The notes: generated from the sequence alone by a model not told the origin. 61,318 nucleotides of DNA from Oxalobacteraceae bacterium UBA6704 (GCA_002454505.1 DKJA01000214.1:399-61716), one strand, 5' to 3'; shown: positions 34,115-43,233, counted from the first letter of the stretch. A program made the numbers and translations.

Positions 34115-35163
34115 AGCTGCTGCCCGTGCCCGTGCCCGTGCTCGCGGGCGCACTGGCAATGCCCGCATTCGCGCAACAACCGTTCGATGCCGTGACGGCC
34201 GCTGTGAAGGCAGGCACTTATCAGCAGGTCACCAGCGTCGTCGTGGCCCGCCACGGCAAGCTGCTCTACGAAGAATACTTTGATGAAGGCGGCAAGGACG
34301 CGCTGCGCAATACCCGGTCCGTCACCAAGACCATCGCCGGCATGCTGGTGGGGATCGCCATCGACCAGCGCAAGCTGGTGGCGGATGCGCCCGTGCTGCC
34401 GTTCTTCCGCGACCGCGAACCGCTGGCCAATCCCGATCCGCGCAAGGCGAAGATCACGGTCGAAGACCTGATCACGATGAGCTCCCTGCTGGAGTGCGAC
34501 GACGACAACCAGTTCTCGCGCGGGAACGAGGAGCGCATGTACCTGATCGAGGACTGGAGCCGCTTCTATCTGGACCTGCCGATCCGCGGTTTCGCCGACT
34601 GGGCGCCGAAGCCGGAAGCTTCGCCTTACGGCCGGTCGTTCAGCTACTGCACGGCCGGTGTCACGCTGCTCGGGCCGCTGCTGGAAATGGCGACCGGCAA
34701 GCCGGTGACGGCATTCGCCGATGAATATCTGTTCAAACCGCTGGGCATCGCCAAGGTGCACTGGCCGATGCAGCCGTTGGGCGCGGGCATGACGGGCGGC
34801 GGCATCGGCCTGCGCAGCACGGACCTGCTGAAGCTGGGCCAGTTATACCTGGACGGCGGCCGGCGCGACGGTAGGCAGGTGATCTCGGCGGACTGGGTAA
34901 AGCGCTCGATCGCACCGCATGCGAACGTGCGGCCCGGCGTCGATTACGGCTACCTGTGGTGGTTGCAGCCGTTCACCGTCGACGGCCGCAAGGTGCCGAC
35001 CTATGCGATGTCCGGCATGGGCGGCAACAAGGTCTATGTGCTGCCGGAGCAGGATGCGGTGGTGGTCATCACCACGACGAACTTCCAGGTGCGCGGCGCG
35101 CATCCGCTCAGCGAAAAGCTGCTGACGACACAGATCGTGCCGGCCCTGCTGTCAGCCCGCTGA
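34111..35163 (+). CDS. Exported serine hydrolase, beta-lactamase/penicillin-binding fold
   Basis: A 350-residue protein with a signal peptide (MKLLPVPVPVLAGALAMPAFA) and a class C beta-lactamase-like fold. The nucleophile motif is SVTK (SxxK, about residue 71), followed by the YCTAG segment (YxN-like position) and a C-terminal MSGMGGNKVYVLPEQDAVVV. Such proteins include esterases, carboxypeptidases and amidases. The start overlaps the stop of the cytosolic amidohydrolase (ATGA), so it is the last gene of the pyrimidine operon although it acts outside the cytoplasm. Its role there is unknown. The last 12 bases overlap the convergent CAT-like gene. Confidence 0.87.
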   Translation: MKLLPVPVPVLAGALAMPAFAQQPFDAVTAAVKAGTYQQVTSVVVARHGKLLYEEYFDEGGKDALRNTRSVTKTIAGMLVGIAIDQRKLVADAPVLPFFRDREPLANPDPRKAKITVEDLITMSSLLECDDDNQFSRGNEERMYLIEDWSRFYLDLPIRGFADWAPKPEASPYGRSFSYCTAGVTLLGPLLEMATGKPVTAFADEYLFKPLGIAKVHWPMQPLGAGMTGGGIGLRSTDLLKLGQLYLDGGRRDGRQVISADWVKRSIAPHANVRPGVDYGYLWWLQPFTVDGRKVPTYAMSGMGGNKVYVLPEQDAVVVITTTNFQVRGAHPLSEKLLTTQIVPALLSAR

Positions 35164-35796
35164 CAGGATCGCCGACATCTCCGCAGCGACCTGCTGCGCG
35201 AGCTGGTGGATGTGGAAGCCGTCCACGAAGCCGTGGTGGGCCTGCACCGAGAACGGCAAGGTCAGCTTGCCGTGCGCGCCGTCGCGGAATTTTCCCCACG
35301 CGAGTGAAGGGATGTCGGGATTGGCCAGCGATGCCGCCGGGTGCTGGATCGACGTGAAGTCAAGCCACGGGATGCAGGTGATGAATACCTGATTCTTTGC
35401 TTCGCGCGGCGACATCGTCTGGTATTTGTCGTTCAGCGCCGTCATGGCCGCAGCTTCCTCGCGGGCCGCGATGCCGCGCGCGACGAACTCGCGCAGGTCG
35501 TCGGTCCACTCGAACTGGGCGAAATTGAGGTCGTTGTACTGGTTCAGCACCGTGAACGATGGCTTGACGCCGTCGATGCGGATCACTTCACCTTCGAACA
35601 CGCGGTAGCGGAAGTTCTCCACTTTCAGGATGGCGCGCAGCACGGCGCACAGCAGCACGTGGAACGGCGCCAGGCCCTGGTCCTTGCAGAAGGGCCGGAA
35701 GTCCGGCAGTTCCAGGCTGAAGGTGATGTTGACGGCCGCGCTGTCCATGCGGTGAAATAGTTCGAAGCGGTCGCGCCGCCGTTCAAAGTTCTGCAT
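35152..35796 (-). CDS. Chloramphenicol acetyltransferase-like protein
   Basis: A 214-residue CatA-type acyltransferase. The catalytic HHxxxDG motif is present as QAHHGFVDGFH (catalytic His188, Asp192), and the N-terminal half keeps the family pattern FELFHRMDSAAVNITFSLEL and VLNQYNDLNFAQFEWTDDL. CatA trimers acetylate chloramphenicol with acetyl-CoA, but many chromosomal homologues have never been shown to do so. It has no transposon context here. The ATG at 35796 has only a weak GAGAA upstream. Resistance should not be assumed. Confidence 0.85.
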   Translation of the reverse strand: MQNFERRRDRFELFHRMDSAAVNITFSLELPDFRPFCKDQGLAPFHVLLCAVLRAILKVENFRYRVFEGEVIRIDGVKPSFTVLNQYNDLNFAQFEWTDDLREFVARGIAAREEAAAMTALNDKYQTMSPREAKNQVFITCIPWLDFTSIQHPAASLANPDIPSLAWGKFRDGAHGKLTLPFSVQAHHGFVDGFHIHQLAQQVAAEMSAILSAG

Positions 35797-35848
35797 GTGT
35801 TTCTCGTGCTGATGTAGGTCGGAGCGGATTGTCGCATAGCCGACCGGA

Positions 35849-36757
35849 TCATGCGCCGGAAGCGTGGGCCTCCAGCGCATCGACCAGCTCGCGCGCATAG
35901 CCGGGCAGGTCGGCATAGCTGCGCATGCACAGCAGCAGGCGCCGTCGCGCCCATGGATCCGACAGTTTCACCACCTTCAGGTTGGCTGCATCGCGCGAAC
36001 GCACGACGGCCGATTCCGGCAGCACGGCCAGCCCGGCGCCGCTGGCCACCATGCGGCAGATCGCATCGAAGCTGCGCACGCGCACCCGGTAACGCAGTCG
36101 TTTGCCCAGTTTCGTGGCATGCTCGCCCAGGTACTGCTGCAGCGCGCTGTCGCCGGCCAGGCCGATGAAATCGTGGTCCACCGTGGCGGAGAAGGGCAAC
36201 GACGCATTGCGGCGCAAGCCCTTGCCGAGCGGGTGGCCGAGCGCCAATGCCAGCACGAGGCGGTCTTCGCAGAACAGCCGGGTTTCCAGGCCGCTGCTGT
36301 CCACCGAATCCGTGACGATGCCCACGTCGGCCAGCTCGTCGCGCATCGCCTGCACGATGTCGCTGCTCAGGCGTTCTTCCAGGTCGACGTTCACGTGCTG
36401 GTGGGTGGCCATGAACGCGGCCAGCGCGTCGGGCAGGAATTCGGTCAAAGCGGACGTGTTGCAGAGCAGCCGGATGTGGCCCTTCAGGCCGGACGCGTAT
36501 TCGCCCAGGTCGGCGCGCATCTTTTCCATTTGCTGCGTGATCAGCCGCGCATGGTGCAGCAATGTGCGGCCGGCGGCCGTCGGTTCCACGCCGCGGCGGC
36601 TGCGCTGCAGCAGTGGCACGCCCAGTACGTCTTCCATGCCGCGGATGCGCGCACTGGCCGAAGCCAGCGCCAGGTGGGCGTGGGCGGCGCCGGCCGTGAT
36701 GCTGCCGGTTTCGCTCACGCGCAGGAACAGTTTCAGATCGGTCAGGTCAAAGCGCAT
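35849..36757 (-). CDS. LysR-family transcriptional regulator
   Basis: A 302-residue LysR protein: winged helix in the first 60 residues (SITAGAAHAHLALASASARI) and an effector domain from about 90 (GHIRLLCNTSALTEFLPDAL). ATG 36757 has AGGAG upstream. It diverges from the TauE/SafE exporter gene with 86 bases between, so that exporter is its probable target. It lies 52 bases upstream of the CAT-like gene on the same strand and could also affect it. Confidence 0.92.
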   Translation of the reverse strand: MRFDLTDLKLFLRVSETGSITAGAAHAHLALASASARIRGMEDVLGVPLLQRSRRGVEPTAAGRTLLHHARLITQQMEKMRADLGEYASGLKGHIRLLCNTSALTEFLPDALAAFMATHQHVNVDLEERLSSDIVQAMRDELADVGIVTDSVDSSGLETRLFCEDRLVLALALGHPLGKGLRRNASLPFSATVDHDFIGLAGDSALQQYLGEHATKLGKRLRYRVRVRSFDAICRMVASGAGLAVLPESAVVRSRDAANLKVVKLSDPWARRRLLLCMRSYADLPGYARELVDALEAHASGA

Positions 36758-36843
36758 TATCGTCTCCTGCCTATGGATTATCCGAAGGCTGGCAAAGTAT
36801 ATTCCACATTTTCGCGGCGCTGTGTGGCGGCGATACTGGGGAC

Positions 36844-37569
36844 ATGGAAAACCATCTTGTCTATATCTGTCTCGTGTTCGTGCTTGCCGGCGCCGTCAAA
36901 GGCGTCACGGGCATGGGCCTGCCCACCGTTGCGATGGCTCTGCTGGGCCTCGTGATGCCGCCGATGCAGGCCGCCGCCATTCTCGTCGTGCCTTCGCTTT
37001 TGACGAATGTATGGCAGCTGCTGGCGCGGCGCCCGCTGTTTCCCCTGTGGCTGCGGCTGCGCACGATGATGTTCGGCGTGTGCGCGGGCACGCTGGCGGG
37101 TGGCCTGGTGGCCGGCCAGCTTGGCGGCAAGGCCGTGTTGGGCATTGCGTTGTTGGGGTATGCGGCGCTGGGCCTGTCGTCGTGGCGCTGGCAAGTGCGG
37201 CCGGAACAGGAGGGCTGGCTGGGGCCGGTGGTTGGCGCGGCCACGGGATTGCTGACGGCCGTCACCGGCGTGTTCGTGCTGCCGGCGGTGCCCTATCTGC
37301 AGGCGCTGAACATGGACAAGGACGAACTGGTGCAGGCGATGGGCCTGTCGTTCACGGTGTCCACGCTGGCACTGGCCGTGGTGCTGTCGGCCCACGGCGC
37401 CTGGGACATCGCCTCGGCCGGCATGTCGTTCGCCGCCCAGCTGCCAGCGCTGGCTGGCCTGCTGCTGGGCGAACGGCTGCGCAGCCGCATGCCGCCGCAG
37501 TTGTTCCGTCAGTGCTTCTTCATCACGCTGTTCCTGCTGGGCGCGCACCTGGCGCTGGCTTCGGTGTGA
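36844..37569 (+). CDS. TauE/SafE (TSUP) family membrane exporter
   Basis: A 241-residue integral membrane protein with about seven or eight hydrophobic segments and the TSUP repeat pattern: VKGVTGMGLPTVAMALLG near the N-terminus and the matching GAATGLLTAVTGVFVLPA in the second half. Family members export sulfite, sulfoacetate and other organic anions. Its transcript runs into the convergent UraD-AllC gene: the two overlap by 47 bases at their 3' ends. The substrate is unknown. Confidence 0.9.
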   Translation: MENHLVYICLVFVLAGAVKGVTGMGLPTVAMALLGLVMPPMQAAAILVVPSLLTNVWQLLARRPLFPLWLRLRTMMFGVCAGTLAGGLVAGQLGGKAVLGIALLGYAALGLSSWRWQVRPEQEGWLGPVVGAATGLLTAVTGVFVLPAVPYLQALNMDKDELVQAMGLSFTVSTLALAVVLSAHGAWDIASAGMSFAAQLPALAGLLLGERLRSRMPPQLFRQCFFITLFLLGAHLALASV

Positions 37570-39307
37570 AGCCGGTCAGGAAGTCGAGCAGCACGGTGGC
37601 GGCGATATCGGCATCGTCCGCCGTCATCGTCTCCAGCGGGTTGTGGCTGATGCCGCCGTTGCCGCAGCGGGTGAACAGCATCGCCACGTCCGTCAGCGCC
37701 GCCATCGCCATCGCATCGTGGCCGGCGCCGGACAACAGGTCGAAACGGGGCAGCCCGCTGCGGTCGACGGCGGCGCCCAGCTGCTCCATCAGCCACGGTG
37801 CGCAAGGTGCGGCAGGCGCCTGCACGATCGGCGTCAGCGCGAACTCCACGCCGCGCCGCGCGCAAATGGCTTCGATGCCGGCGAGGACATCCTTGACGGC
37901 GTCCAGCCGCACGCCATCCTCGGCGGCGCGAATGTCCAGCGACAGCTTGCACGCGCCGGCAATCACGTTGACGGAACCGTTCGGCACCGCCAGCTGGCCG
38001 ACGGTGCCGACCAGCGACGGCACGCGCCCGCAGCGCTCCTCGACCAGCAGCACGATCTCGGCGGCCGCCGCGGCGGCGTCCTTGCGCATGTCCATCGGCG
38101 TGGTACCGGCGTGGCTGGCCAGGCCGGTCAGTTCGACGAGGTAACGCGAGCTGCCGGCAATCGCCGTGACGACGCCCAGCGGCAGGCCCCGCTCCAGCAG
38201 CACCGGGCCCTGTTCGATATGCACCTCCACATAAGCCAGTACATCGTCCGGATTGCGTGCGATGTTTGAGATTGCGCCCGTGTCATGGCCGGCCGCTGCC
38301 AACGCCGCGCGCATCGTGACGCCATCGGCATCCGCGGCGTCGAGCAGGTTCATGTCGAAGCGGCCCGTCACCGCATTACTGCCCAGGAAGGTGCTGCGGA
38401 AGCGCACGCCTTCTTCCTCCGCGAAGCCGATCACGTCCAGGTGGAAGGGCAGCTTCACGCCGCGCGCATGCAGGTCATGGACGAGCGCCAGCGGCAGCAG
38501 GATGCCGAGGCGGCCGTCGTACTTGCCGCCGTTGCGCACCGTGTCGTAATGCGAACCCGTGATCAGGGCCTTCGCGCCCGGCACGTCGGACGCGTACCTT
38601 CCAACGACGTTGCCGACGGCGTCGATCGTTGCCGTCATGCCGGCCGCGCGCATCCATTCCGCCAACTGAGCAGCCGTGCGGCGGTGCGCGTCGGTCATGT
38701 AGGCGCAGGTGAGACCATCGTCATCGTCGCTCCACTGCGCCAGGTCTTCGGCCCACTGCATGATGCGCGGGCCGTAGGCGAGCTGCACGCCCAGCAGGTC
38801 GTTCAGCCGGATCTCGGCGATGCGGTGGATCTGCCGCAGGCATTCGGCCACTTCCGCGCCGCGGGCATTCTTCAGGCGGCGGGCAAAGGCGGCGATGACG
38901 GCCTGGCGCGTCAGGCCACGGCCCGTCGGCCCCTTGACGGCCAGGATGAACGGAAAGCCGAACTTCGCGTTGTAGTCGGCGTTGAGCCGCTGCAGCGTGG
39001 CGAATTCCTCCGGGCTGCACAGGTTCAGGCCGGACGCCGCCTGCTCGCTGGTCGATTCCGCCGTCAGATTGCCCGCGATGGCCGCCTTGCCGGCCAGCTC
39101 CGGGTGGGCGCGAATAAGACCCAGCTGCTCGTCCGCCGTGGCATGCGTGACGGCCGACTGCAATGCCTGCTTCAGTGCCGCCACGGTGGCGAACGGCCGC
39201 TGCGCCGCGGCCCGTTCGGGAATCCACGGCGAGTGTTCGTAGATGCCGTGCAGGGCTTGCACGAAGGCGGCGGGCGGCAGCAGGTTCAGGTCGGAGAGAG
39301 TGGTCAT
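37523..39307 (-). CDS. OHCU decarboxylase (UraD) fused to allantoate amidohydrolase (AllC-type)
   Basis: Its 594 residues carry two enzymes. Residues 1-170 are UraD, which decarboxylates OHCU to S-allantoin, with catalytic His68 in RAHPELAGKAA, the segment LTAESTSEQAASGL and FPFILAVKG. Residues about 190-585 are an M20-family amidohydrolase: GSHYDTVRNGGKYDGRLG, FAEEEGVRF, VEVHIEQGPVL, ASHAGTTPMDM, and GGISHNPLE. The second half fits allantoate amidohydrolase. The two reactions are separated by allantoinase, which is not in the window. ATG 39307 is followed directly by the UraD domain. It belongs to the purine-ring breakdown set with puuD. Confidence 0.92.
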   Translation of the reverse strand: MTTLSDLNLLPPAAFVQALHGIYEHSPWIPERAAAQRPFATVAALKQALQSAVTHATADEQLGLIRAHPELAGKAAIAGNLTAESTSEQAASGLNLCSPEEFATLQRLNADYNAKFGFPFILAVKGPTGRGLTRQAVIAAFARRLKNARGAEVAECLRQIHRIAEIRLNDLLGVQLAYGPRIMQWAEDLAQWSDDDDGLTCAYMTDAHRRTAAQLAEWMRAAGMTATIDAVGNVVGRYASDVPGAKALITGSHYDTVRNGGKYDGRLGILLPLALVHDLHARGVKLPFHLDVIGFAEEEGVRFRSTFLGSNAVTGRFDMNLLDAADADGVTMRAALAAAGHDTGAISNIARNPDDVLAYVEVHIEQGPVLLERGLPLGVVTAIAGSSRYLVELTGLASHAGTTPMDMRKDAAAAAAEIVLLVEERCGRVPSLVGTVGQLAVPNGSVNVIAGACKLSLDIRAAEDGVRLDAVKDVLAGIEAICARRGVEFALTPIVQAPAAPCAPWLMEQLGAAVDRSGLPRFDLLSGAGHDAMAMAALTDVAMLFTRCGNGGISHNPLETMTADDADIAATVLLDFLTGFTPKPAPGARPAGTA

Positions 39308-39444
39308 CGCAGCAAGGGCAGGAGAGGAGTTCCGATGATATCGCGAAGGCCGCGTGGATGGTTTGGCAACCCGATATACGTTTCATCGGGAAACGCTAAT
39401 GAGTGCCGGAACAGTCCTGGCTTGTTGTTCGATAGTAAATATTT

Positions 39445-39475
39445 TTCAATAACCAAAAGACAATTTCTGTATGAT
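39445..39475 (+). promoter_or_regulatory. Possible promoter of the heparinase-like gene
   Basis: TATGAT (39470-39475) lies 28 bases before the ATG, in a very AT-rich stretch that is unusual for this window. A TTCAAT (39445-39450) is spaced 19 bases upstream, a weak -35. The strong AAGGAG ribosome-binding site follows. Offered as a candidate only. Confidence 0.3.
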
Positions 39476-39502
39476 TATTTTTTCCCCAACTAAGGAGTCA
39501 TC

Positions 39503-42400
39503 ATGGTCCGAATTGCTGTGACGGCAGCGGTATTGCTGGCGCTTCTTTGCACGCATCGAACGGCGCAGGCGCAAGCAATCCAGCAGGAGACGATCTTCGA
39601 ACTGGAGAACGCAACGCTGCCGCAGCCGGGTTGGAGCGCAGTAACCGCTACAGCAACGGAACCTGGATACGCGACGGTCGCTGTAGGCCCGACAACCAGT
39701 GCGACCGATGAGACGGTTGCGCCGTTGACGCTTACTCTGAGCTCCACGCGAATGGCCACTTACCACGTCTGGCTACGTTTCATTGCGCCGAATGACGGAT
39801 CGGATTCCTTCTGGGCGTCCGTCGGCGATGGGATTAAATGCCCGGAGACCGGTACCCCCTACTGCTATTTCGATTCGGGTCAGGTGTATGGCCTTGACGG
39901 TGTGTGGAAGGAGATTGGTACGGTCACACTGGACGCGGGCGGCAGCGCTCAGATCAGGTTGAAGTACAGGGAAGCCAGGCTGCGCTTCGACAAGCTCATC
40001 GTCACTGCCTTACCGAATTACAAGCCAACCGGCACAGGCGAGGTGCCAACCGTCAGCAATTCGATTCCTCCGAATCCGTCTCAATACACGCCGGACATTC
40101 TTCCTCCGATCGGGCATCCGCGGCTGTTTCTCGGTAATAGTATCGACAAGATGACCATTCTCGAATCAAAACGGCTGGCCTATCTGCCGGCAAACGAACA
40201 TGTTCCCGAGCATAAGCGGCTGCGTAAAGCGTGGGAACGCCTGACGGAGGCCGCTACAGCTCCAGCGCTTGGTATTCCGACGGACGCTGCCAAGTGCGCA
40301 GACTATGCGAAGGCAATCCAGGGCAAGGCCCTGTACTCTCAGCTATACCCCGACACCACAATGGGACCGGCGGCGGTAGCGATGATGCGCACCTATATCG
40401 ATGTCTGTGCTTTCGAGGAAACAAAAGAGGGGGCCAGAGTGGCGTTGACCACGCGGCCAGCCGGCGACATGATCACGTTGAGCGCCATCGTTTACGACTG
40501 GTGCAAGGAGTTCGTCAATGAGGAAGACGAAGAACTGTACCTGCGACGGTTCCTGGAAAGGGCGCCGATGGAGATCGGCTTCCCACCGGAGAAACAGGGC
40601 CACCTGGTGGGCCATGGCAGCGAACATCAGCTGATGCGCGATCAGTTGAGTTTCGCGATCGCGTTTCATGGAAAGGAGTCGCGTCTGTATGACATCGTTG
40701 GCGCGAAGTTCTTCGAGGATTTTGTACCGGCACGGAGGGACTATCTCTACAAAAGCGGTGCATTTCACCAAGGGATGTCCTACGGCCAGGCCCGTTATGT
40801 TTCGGATATGTTCGCTGCATGGCTATTCAAGCGCATGGCAGGCGTGGATGTGTTCGGGGATGCCGGCAAGGATATGCTTTATCACCCAATGCATATGCGT
40901 CGTCCGGACGGACAACTCATGCGCGATGGCGACACATTTGAAAGCACCTACACCCCGCCGGGGATGTATTGGTTCCAGCCCTTTCCGTACATGCTGGCCG
41001 CGAACTACTTTCGCGATCCGGTACTGAAGCAGGAGTATGCGCGTCAAATCGGACTGGATGACAGGCCGGAGGAGGACCTGTGGCATGTCCTGTTCAGTGA
41101 CAATACCTTTGCCCTTTCGAGCCCGGTACCAGCATTGCCGTTGACGAAGTTCTACGGTGCGCCTGCCGGCTACATGGTCGCCCGCACCGGCTGGCCACAG
41201 GGCACGGTCAACAACGCTTCGTCGGAAGTGGTTGCAACCATGAAGGTCGGCCACACCAATTTCGCCAACCACCAGCACCTCGATGCGGGCCATTTCCAGC
41301 TTTACTACAAGGGCGCGCTCGCCATCGATTCCGGCATTTACGAGGGAAAAAACAATGACGAGTCCGTGTCCTATGGCAAGCCGCACGACTGGAACTACCA
41401 CAAGCGGACCATTGCCCACAATGCGATGCTGGTTTTCCAGCCTGGCGAAAAATTTGGCGATGCCCAAGCGGTTTCCAACGATGGCGGCCAGCGCTTCATC
41501 ACGGAGGAACCCGAATCGCTGGATATGCTCCACACCTCGCCAAACAAATACGAATACGGGGGCAACATCTGCCACAAAGCGGGTCCGGATCCGACTCAGC
41601 CGATCTACAGTTATCTGAAAGGCGACCTGCATCACGCCTATTCGGACAAAGTTGCGAACTACCAGCGCGCGTTCGTTTTCTTCAACCTGAACCGGGCCGA
41701 TGTGCCCGCTGCACTGGTGGTCTTCGACCGGATACGGTCATCCAACCCGGCGTACCAGAAACGCTGGTTACTGCATAGTGTAGGTGAACCTGTCATCAAC
41801 GAAGCGGCAAGGACAATCACTATCGAGCGCCGGGACCTGGGTTATAACGGCCGTCTGATCAACCGGACACTGTTACCCGAACAGGCAATCTGGACGAAAC
41901 ATGGTGGACCTGGCCAGGAGTATCTCGTGCCTGACACGGCTGGTACTGCGATGGTCAATTACCCGATCGAACCGGCCAATATCAACAACACGGAGGAAGG
42001 CGGCGCATGGCGAGCGGAAGTCTCGCCTTCGGCACCGCAGGAGTCAGACCTCATGCTGAACGTGATGCAGGTGATGGATGCCGATTCCACGTCGCGAGCG
42101 CTGGCCACGGAGTTGCTGCAGTCGGATCATTTCGTCGGCGTCAGGATCGCCGCTCGTTTCACTGCGCTGTTCGGCAAAGGCGAGACCAATGTCGGCGAAG
42201 GGGCCACTTTCACATTGCCCGGGTTGACCGGCACATCTGACGTCCTGGTCACCGACCTCGAACCGGGCAGTTGGACAGTGCAACGGAATGGCGCCGCGGT
42301 GAGCGGACCCCACACGGCCACGGCGGACGAGGGCACGATCTACCTGCCGGGGCTGGCCGCGGGCAGCTACACGCTGCGCTTGTCGACGGCGTCGAAATAG
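39503..42400 (+). CDS. Heparinase II/III-like exported polysaccharide lyase
   Basis: A 965-residue exported protein. Signal peptide MVRIAVTAAVLLALLCTHRTAQA; an N-terminal beta-sandwich that may bind carbohydrate (about 30-170); an alpha-toroid (about 200-540); then beta-sheet domains. Lyase-like motifs are GHGSEHQL (His371, His375), GAFHQGMSYGQARY (Tyr427) and NHQHLDAGHFQ (His590, Asp594), in the order of the His/Tyr/His set of heparin lyase II. Substrate is unknown; uronic-acid polysaccharides are typical. ATG has AAGGAG upstream. Base composition is markedly lower in GC than its neighbours (29 of 60 bases at 40141-40200), which suggests recent transfer. Confidence 0.82.
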   Translation: MVRIAVTAAVLLALLCTHRTAQAQAIQQETIFELENATLPQPGWSAVTATATEPGYATVAVGPTTSATDETVAPLTLTLSSTRMATYHVWLRFIAPNDGSDSFWASVGDGIKCPETGTPYCYFDSGQVYGLDGVWKEIGTVTLDAGGSAQIRLKYREARLRFDKLIVTALPNYKPTGTGEVPTVSNSIPPNPSQYTPDILPPIGHPRLFLGNSIDKMTILESKRLAYLPANEHVPEHKRLRKAWERLTEAATAPALGIPTDAAKCADYAKAIQGKALYSQLYPDTTMGPAAVAMMRTYIDVCAFEETKEGARVALTTRPAGDMITLSAIVYDWCKEFVNEEDEELYLRRFLERAPMEIGFPPEKQGHLVGHGSEHQLMRDQLSFAIAFHGKESRLYDIVGAKFFEDFVPARRDYLYKSGAFHQGMSYGQARYVSDMFAAWLFKRMAGVDVFGDAGKDMLYHPMHMRRPDGQLMRDGDTFESTYTPPGMYWFQPFPYMLAANYFRDPVLKQEYARQIGLDDRPEEDLWHVLFSDNTFALSSPVPALPLTKFYGAPAGYMVARTGWPQGTVNNASSEVVATMKVGHTNFANHQHLDAGHFQLYYKGALAIDSGIYEGKNNDESVSYGKPHDWNYHKRTIAHNAMLVFQPGEKFGDAQAVSNDGGQRFITEEPESLDMLHTSPNKYEYGGNICHKAGPDPTQPIYSYLKGDLHHAYSDKVANYQRAFVFFNLNRADVPAALVVFDRIRSSNPAYQKRWLLHSVGEPVINEAARTITIERRDLGYNGRLINRTLLPEQAIWTKHGGPGQEYLVPDTAGTAMVNYPIEPANINNTEEGGAWRAEVSPSAPQESDLMLNVMQVMDADSTSRALATELLQSDHFVGVRIAARFTALFGKGETNVGEGATFTLPGLTGTSDVLVTDLEPGSWTVQRNGAAVSGPHTATADEGTIYLPGLAAGSYTLRLSTASK

Positions 42401-42467
42401 CCGAAGGCCAAGCGGCGGAGTCCGGCGCGGTCTGCCGCTATCATGCAGCCCTTATCGTGGAGGACGG

Positions 42468-42830
42468 ATGAAGCGCTTACTGCTGGCGGCAATCGACATC
42501 TACCGGCGCTGGCTGTCGCCGTACAAGGGCTTTTCCTGTGCCTGGCGCGTGTACCGCGGCGGCGACAGCTGTTCGACATACGGCCGCAAGGTGATCGCGC
42601 GGTTTGGCAGCCGCCGCGGCATCGGGCTGCTGCGCCGCCGGCTGGATGCATGCGGTCACCAGTACGAGTTCCACAGCGCCCGGCTGGCCCGGCAGGGTGG
42701 CTCGATCCATCCGGGTTGCGACATCGGCGATGCGTGCGACGCGGCACAGTGCGCGTGCGACGTGGGCGACTGCTCGAAAAAGCGGGTGCGCAGTTGCTGG
42801 CGCGCCGCCCGTCAACAACGCGACGACTAG
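42468..42830 (+). CDS. yidD: YidD-type membrane protein insertion efficiency factor, Cys-rich tail
   Basis: A 120-residue protein. The N-terminal half matches YidD: IDIYRRWLSPYKGFSCAWRV, GDSCSTYGRKVIARFG and RRRLDAC. The C-terminal part (about 78-110) has six cysteines in a short span (HPGCDIGDACDAAQCACDVG), unlike the short YidD of the rnpA-yidC locus. ATG 42468 has GGAGG upstream. It lies away from the usual chromosomal rpmH-rnpA-yidC site, 67 bases after the lyase gene, so it is probably a paralogue with a separate role. Confidence 0.8.
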   Translation: MKRLLLAAIDIYRRWLSPYKGFSCAWRVYRGGDSCSTYGRKVIARFGSRRGIGLLRRRLDACGHQYEFHSARLARQGGSIHPGCDIGDACDAAQCACDVGDCSKKRVRSCWRAARQQRDD

Positions 42831-42834
42831 CGCA

Positions 42835-43233
42835 TCACTCTGCGTCCGCCACCGCCGCAATCGCCTCGATCTCGATCATCGCTTCCGGTGTGTACAGCGC
42901 CGAGATTTCGACGATCGTGTCGGCGGGGTAGGGCACCGTGAACCATTTGCGGCGCAGTTCGACGATCTTGTCGAAGTGGCTCATGGATGTGAGGAAGATG
43001 GTGACCTTGATCACGTGCGACAGGTCGGAGCCGCCGGCCTGCAACGCCCGCTGCAGGTTGCGGAATGCCTGGTCGGCCTGCGCAGCGAAGTCGCCTTCCG
43101 CGCCGATGATTTTCCCGTCGTCGCCATAGCCGGCCTGGCCGGATACATAAACCAGGCCGCAGGCTCGGATGGCCTGCGACAGCAGGAATGGCGCATAGGG
43201 ATCTGGCTGGGTGTGGATTTGTTCGTGTTTCAT
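42835..43233 (-). CDS. RidA/YjgF-family protein
   Basis: A 132-residue member of the Rid family, whose best-known members hydrolyse reactive enamines and imines to ketones. Seen here: LVYVSGQAGYGDDGKI, QADQAFRNLQRAL and the C-terminal ALYTPEAMIEIEAIAAV. The arginine of the canonical RidA active site (in the xRxx segment near residue 105) is not evident, so it belongs to another Rid subfamily with unknown substrate. ATG 43233 has AAAGAGAG upstream. It diverges from a GcvA-like LysR gene. Confidence 0.85.
   Translation of the reverse strand: MKHEQIHTQPDPYAPFLLSQAIRACGLVYVSGQAGYGDDGKIIGAEGDFAAQADQAFRNLQRALQAGGSDLSHVIKVTIFLTSMSHFDKIVELRRKWFTVPYPADTIVEISALYTPEAMIEIEAIAAVADAE

Noticed and set aside
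34111..35163. Beta-lactamase resistance gene
   Set aside because: It has SxxK but no clear KTG box of class C lactamases, and its operon context is metabolic.
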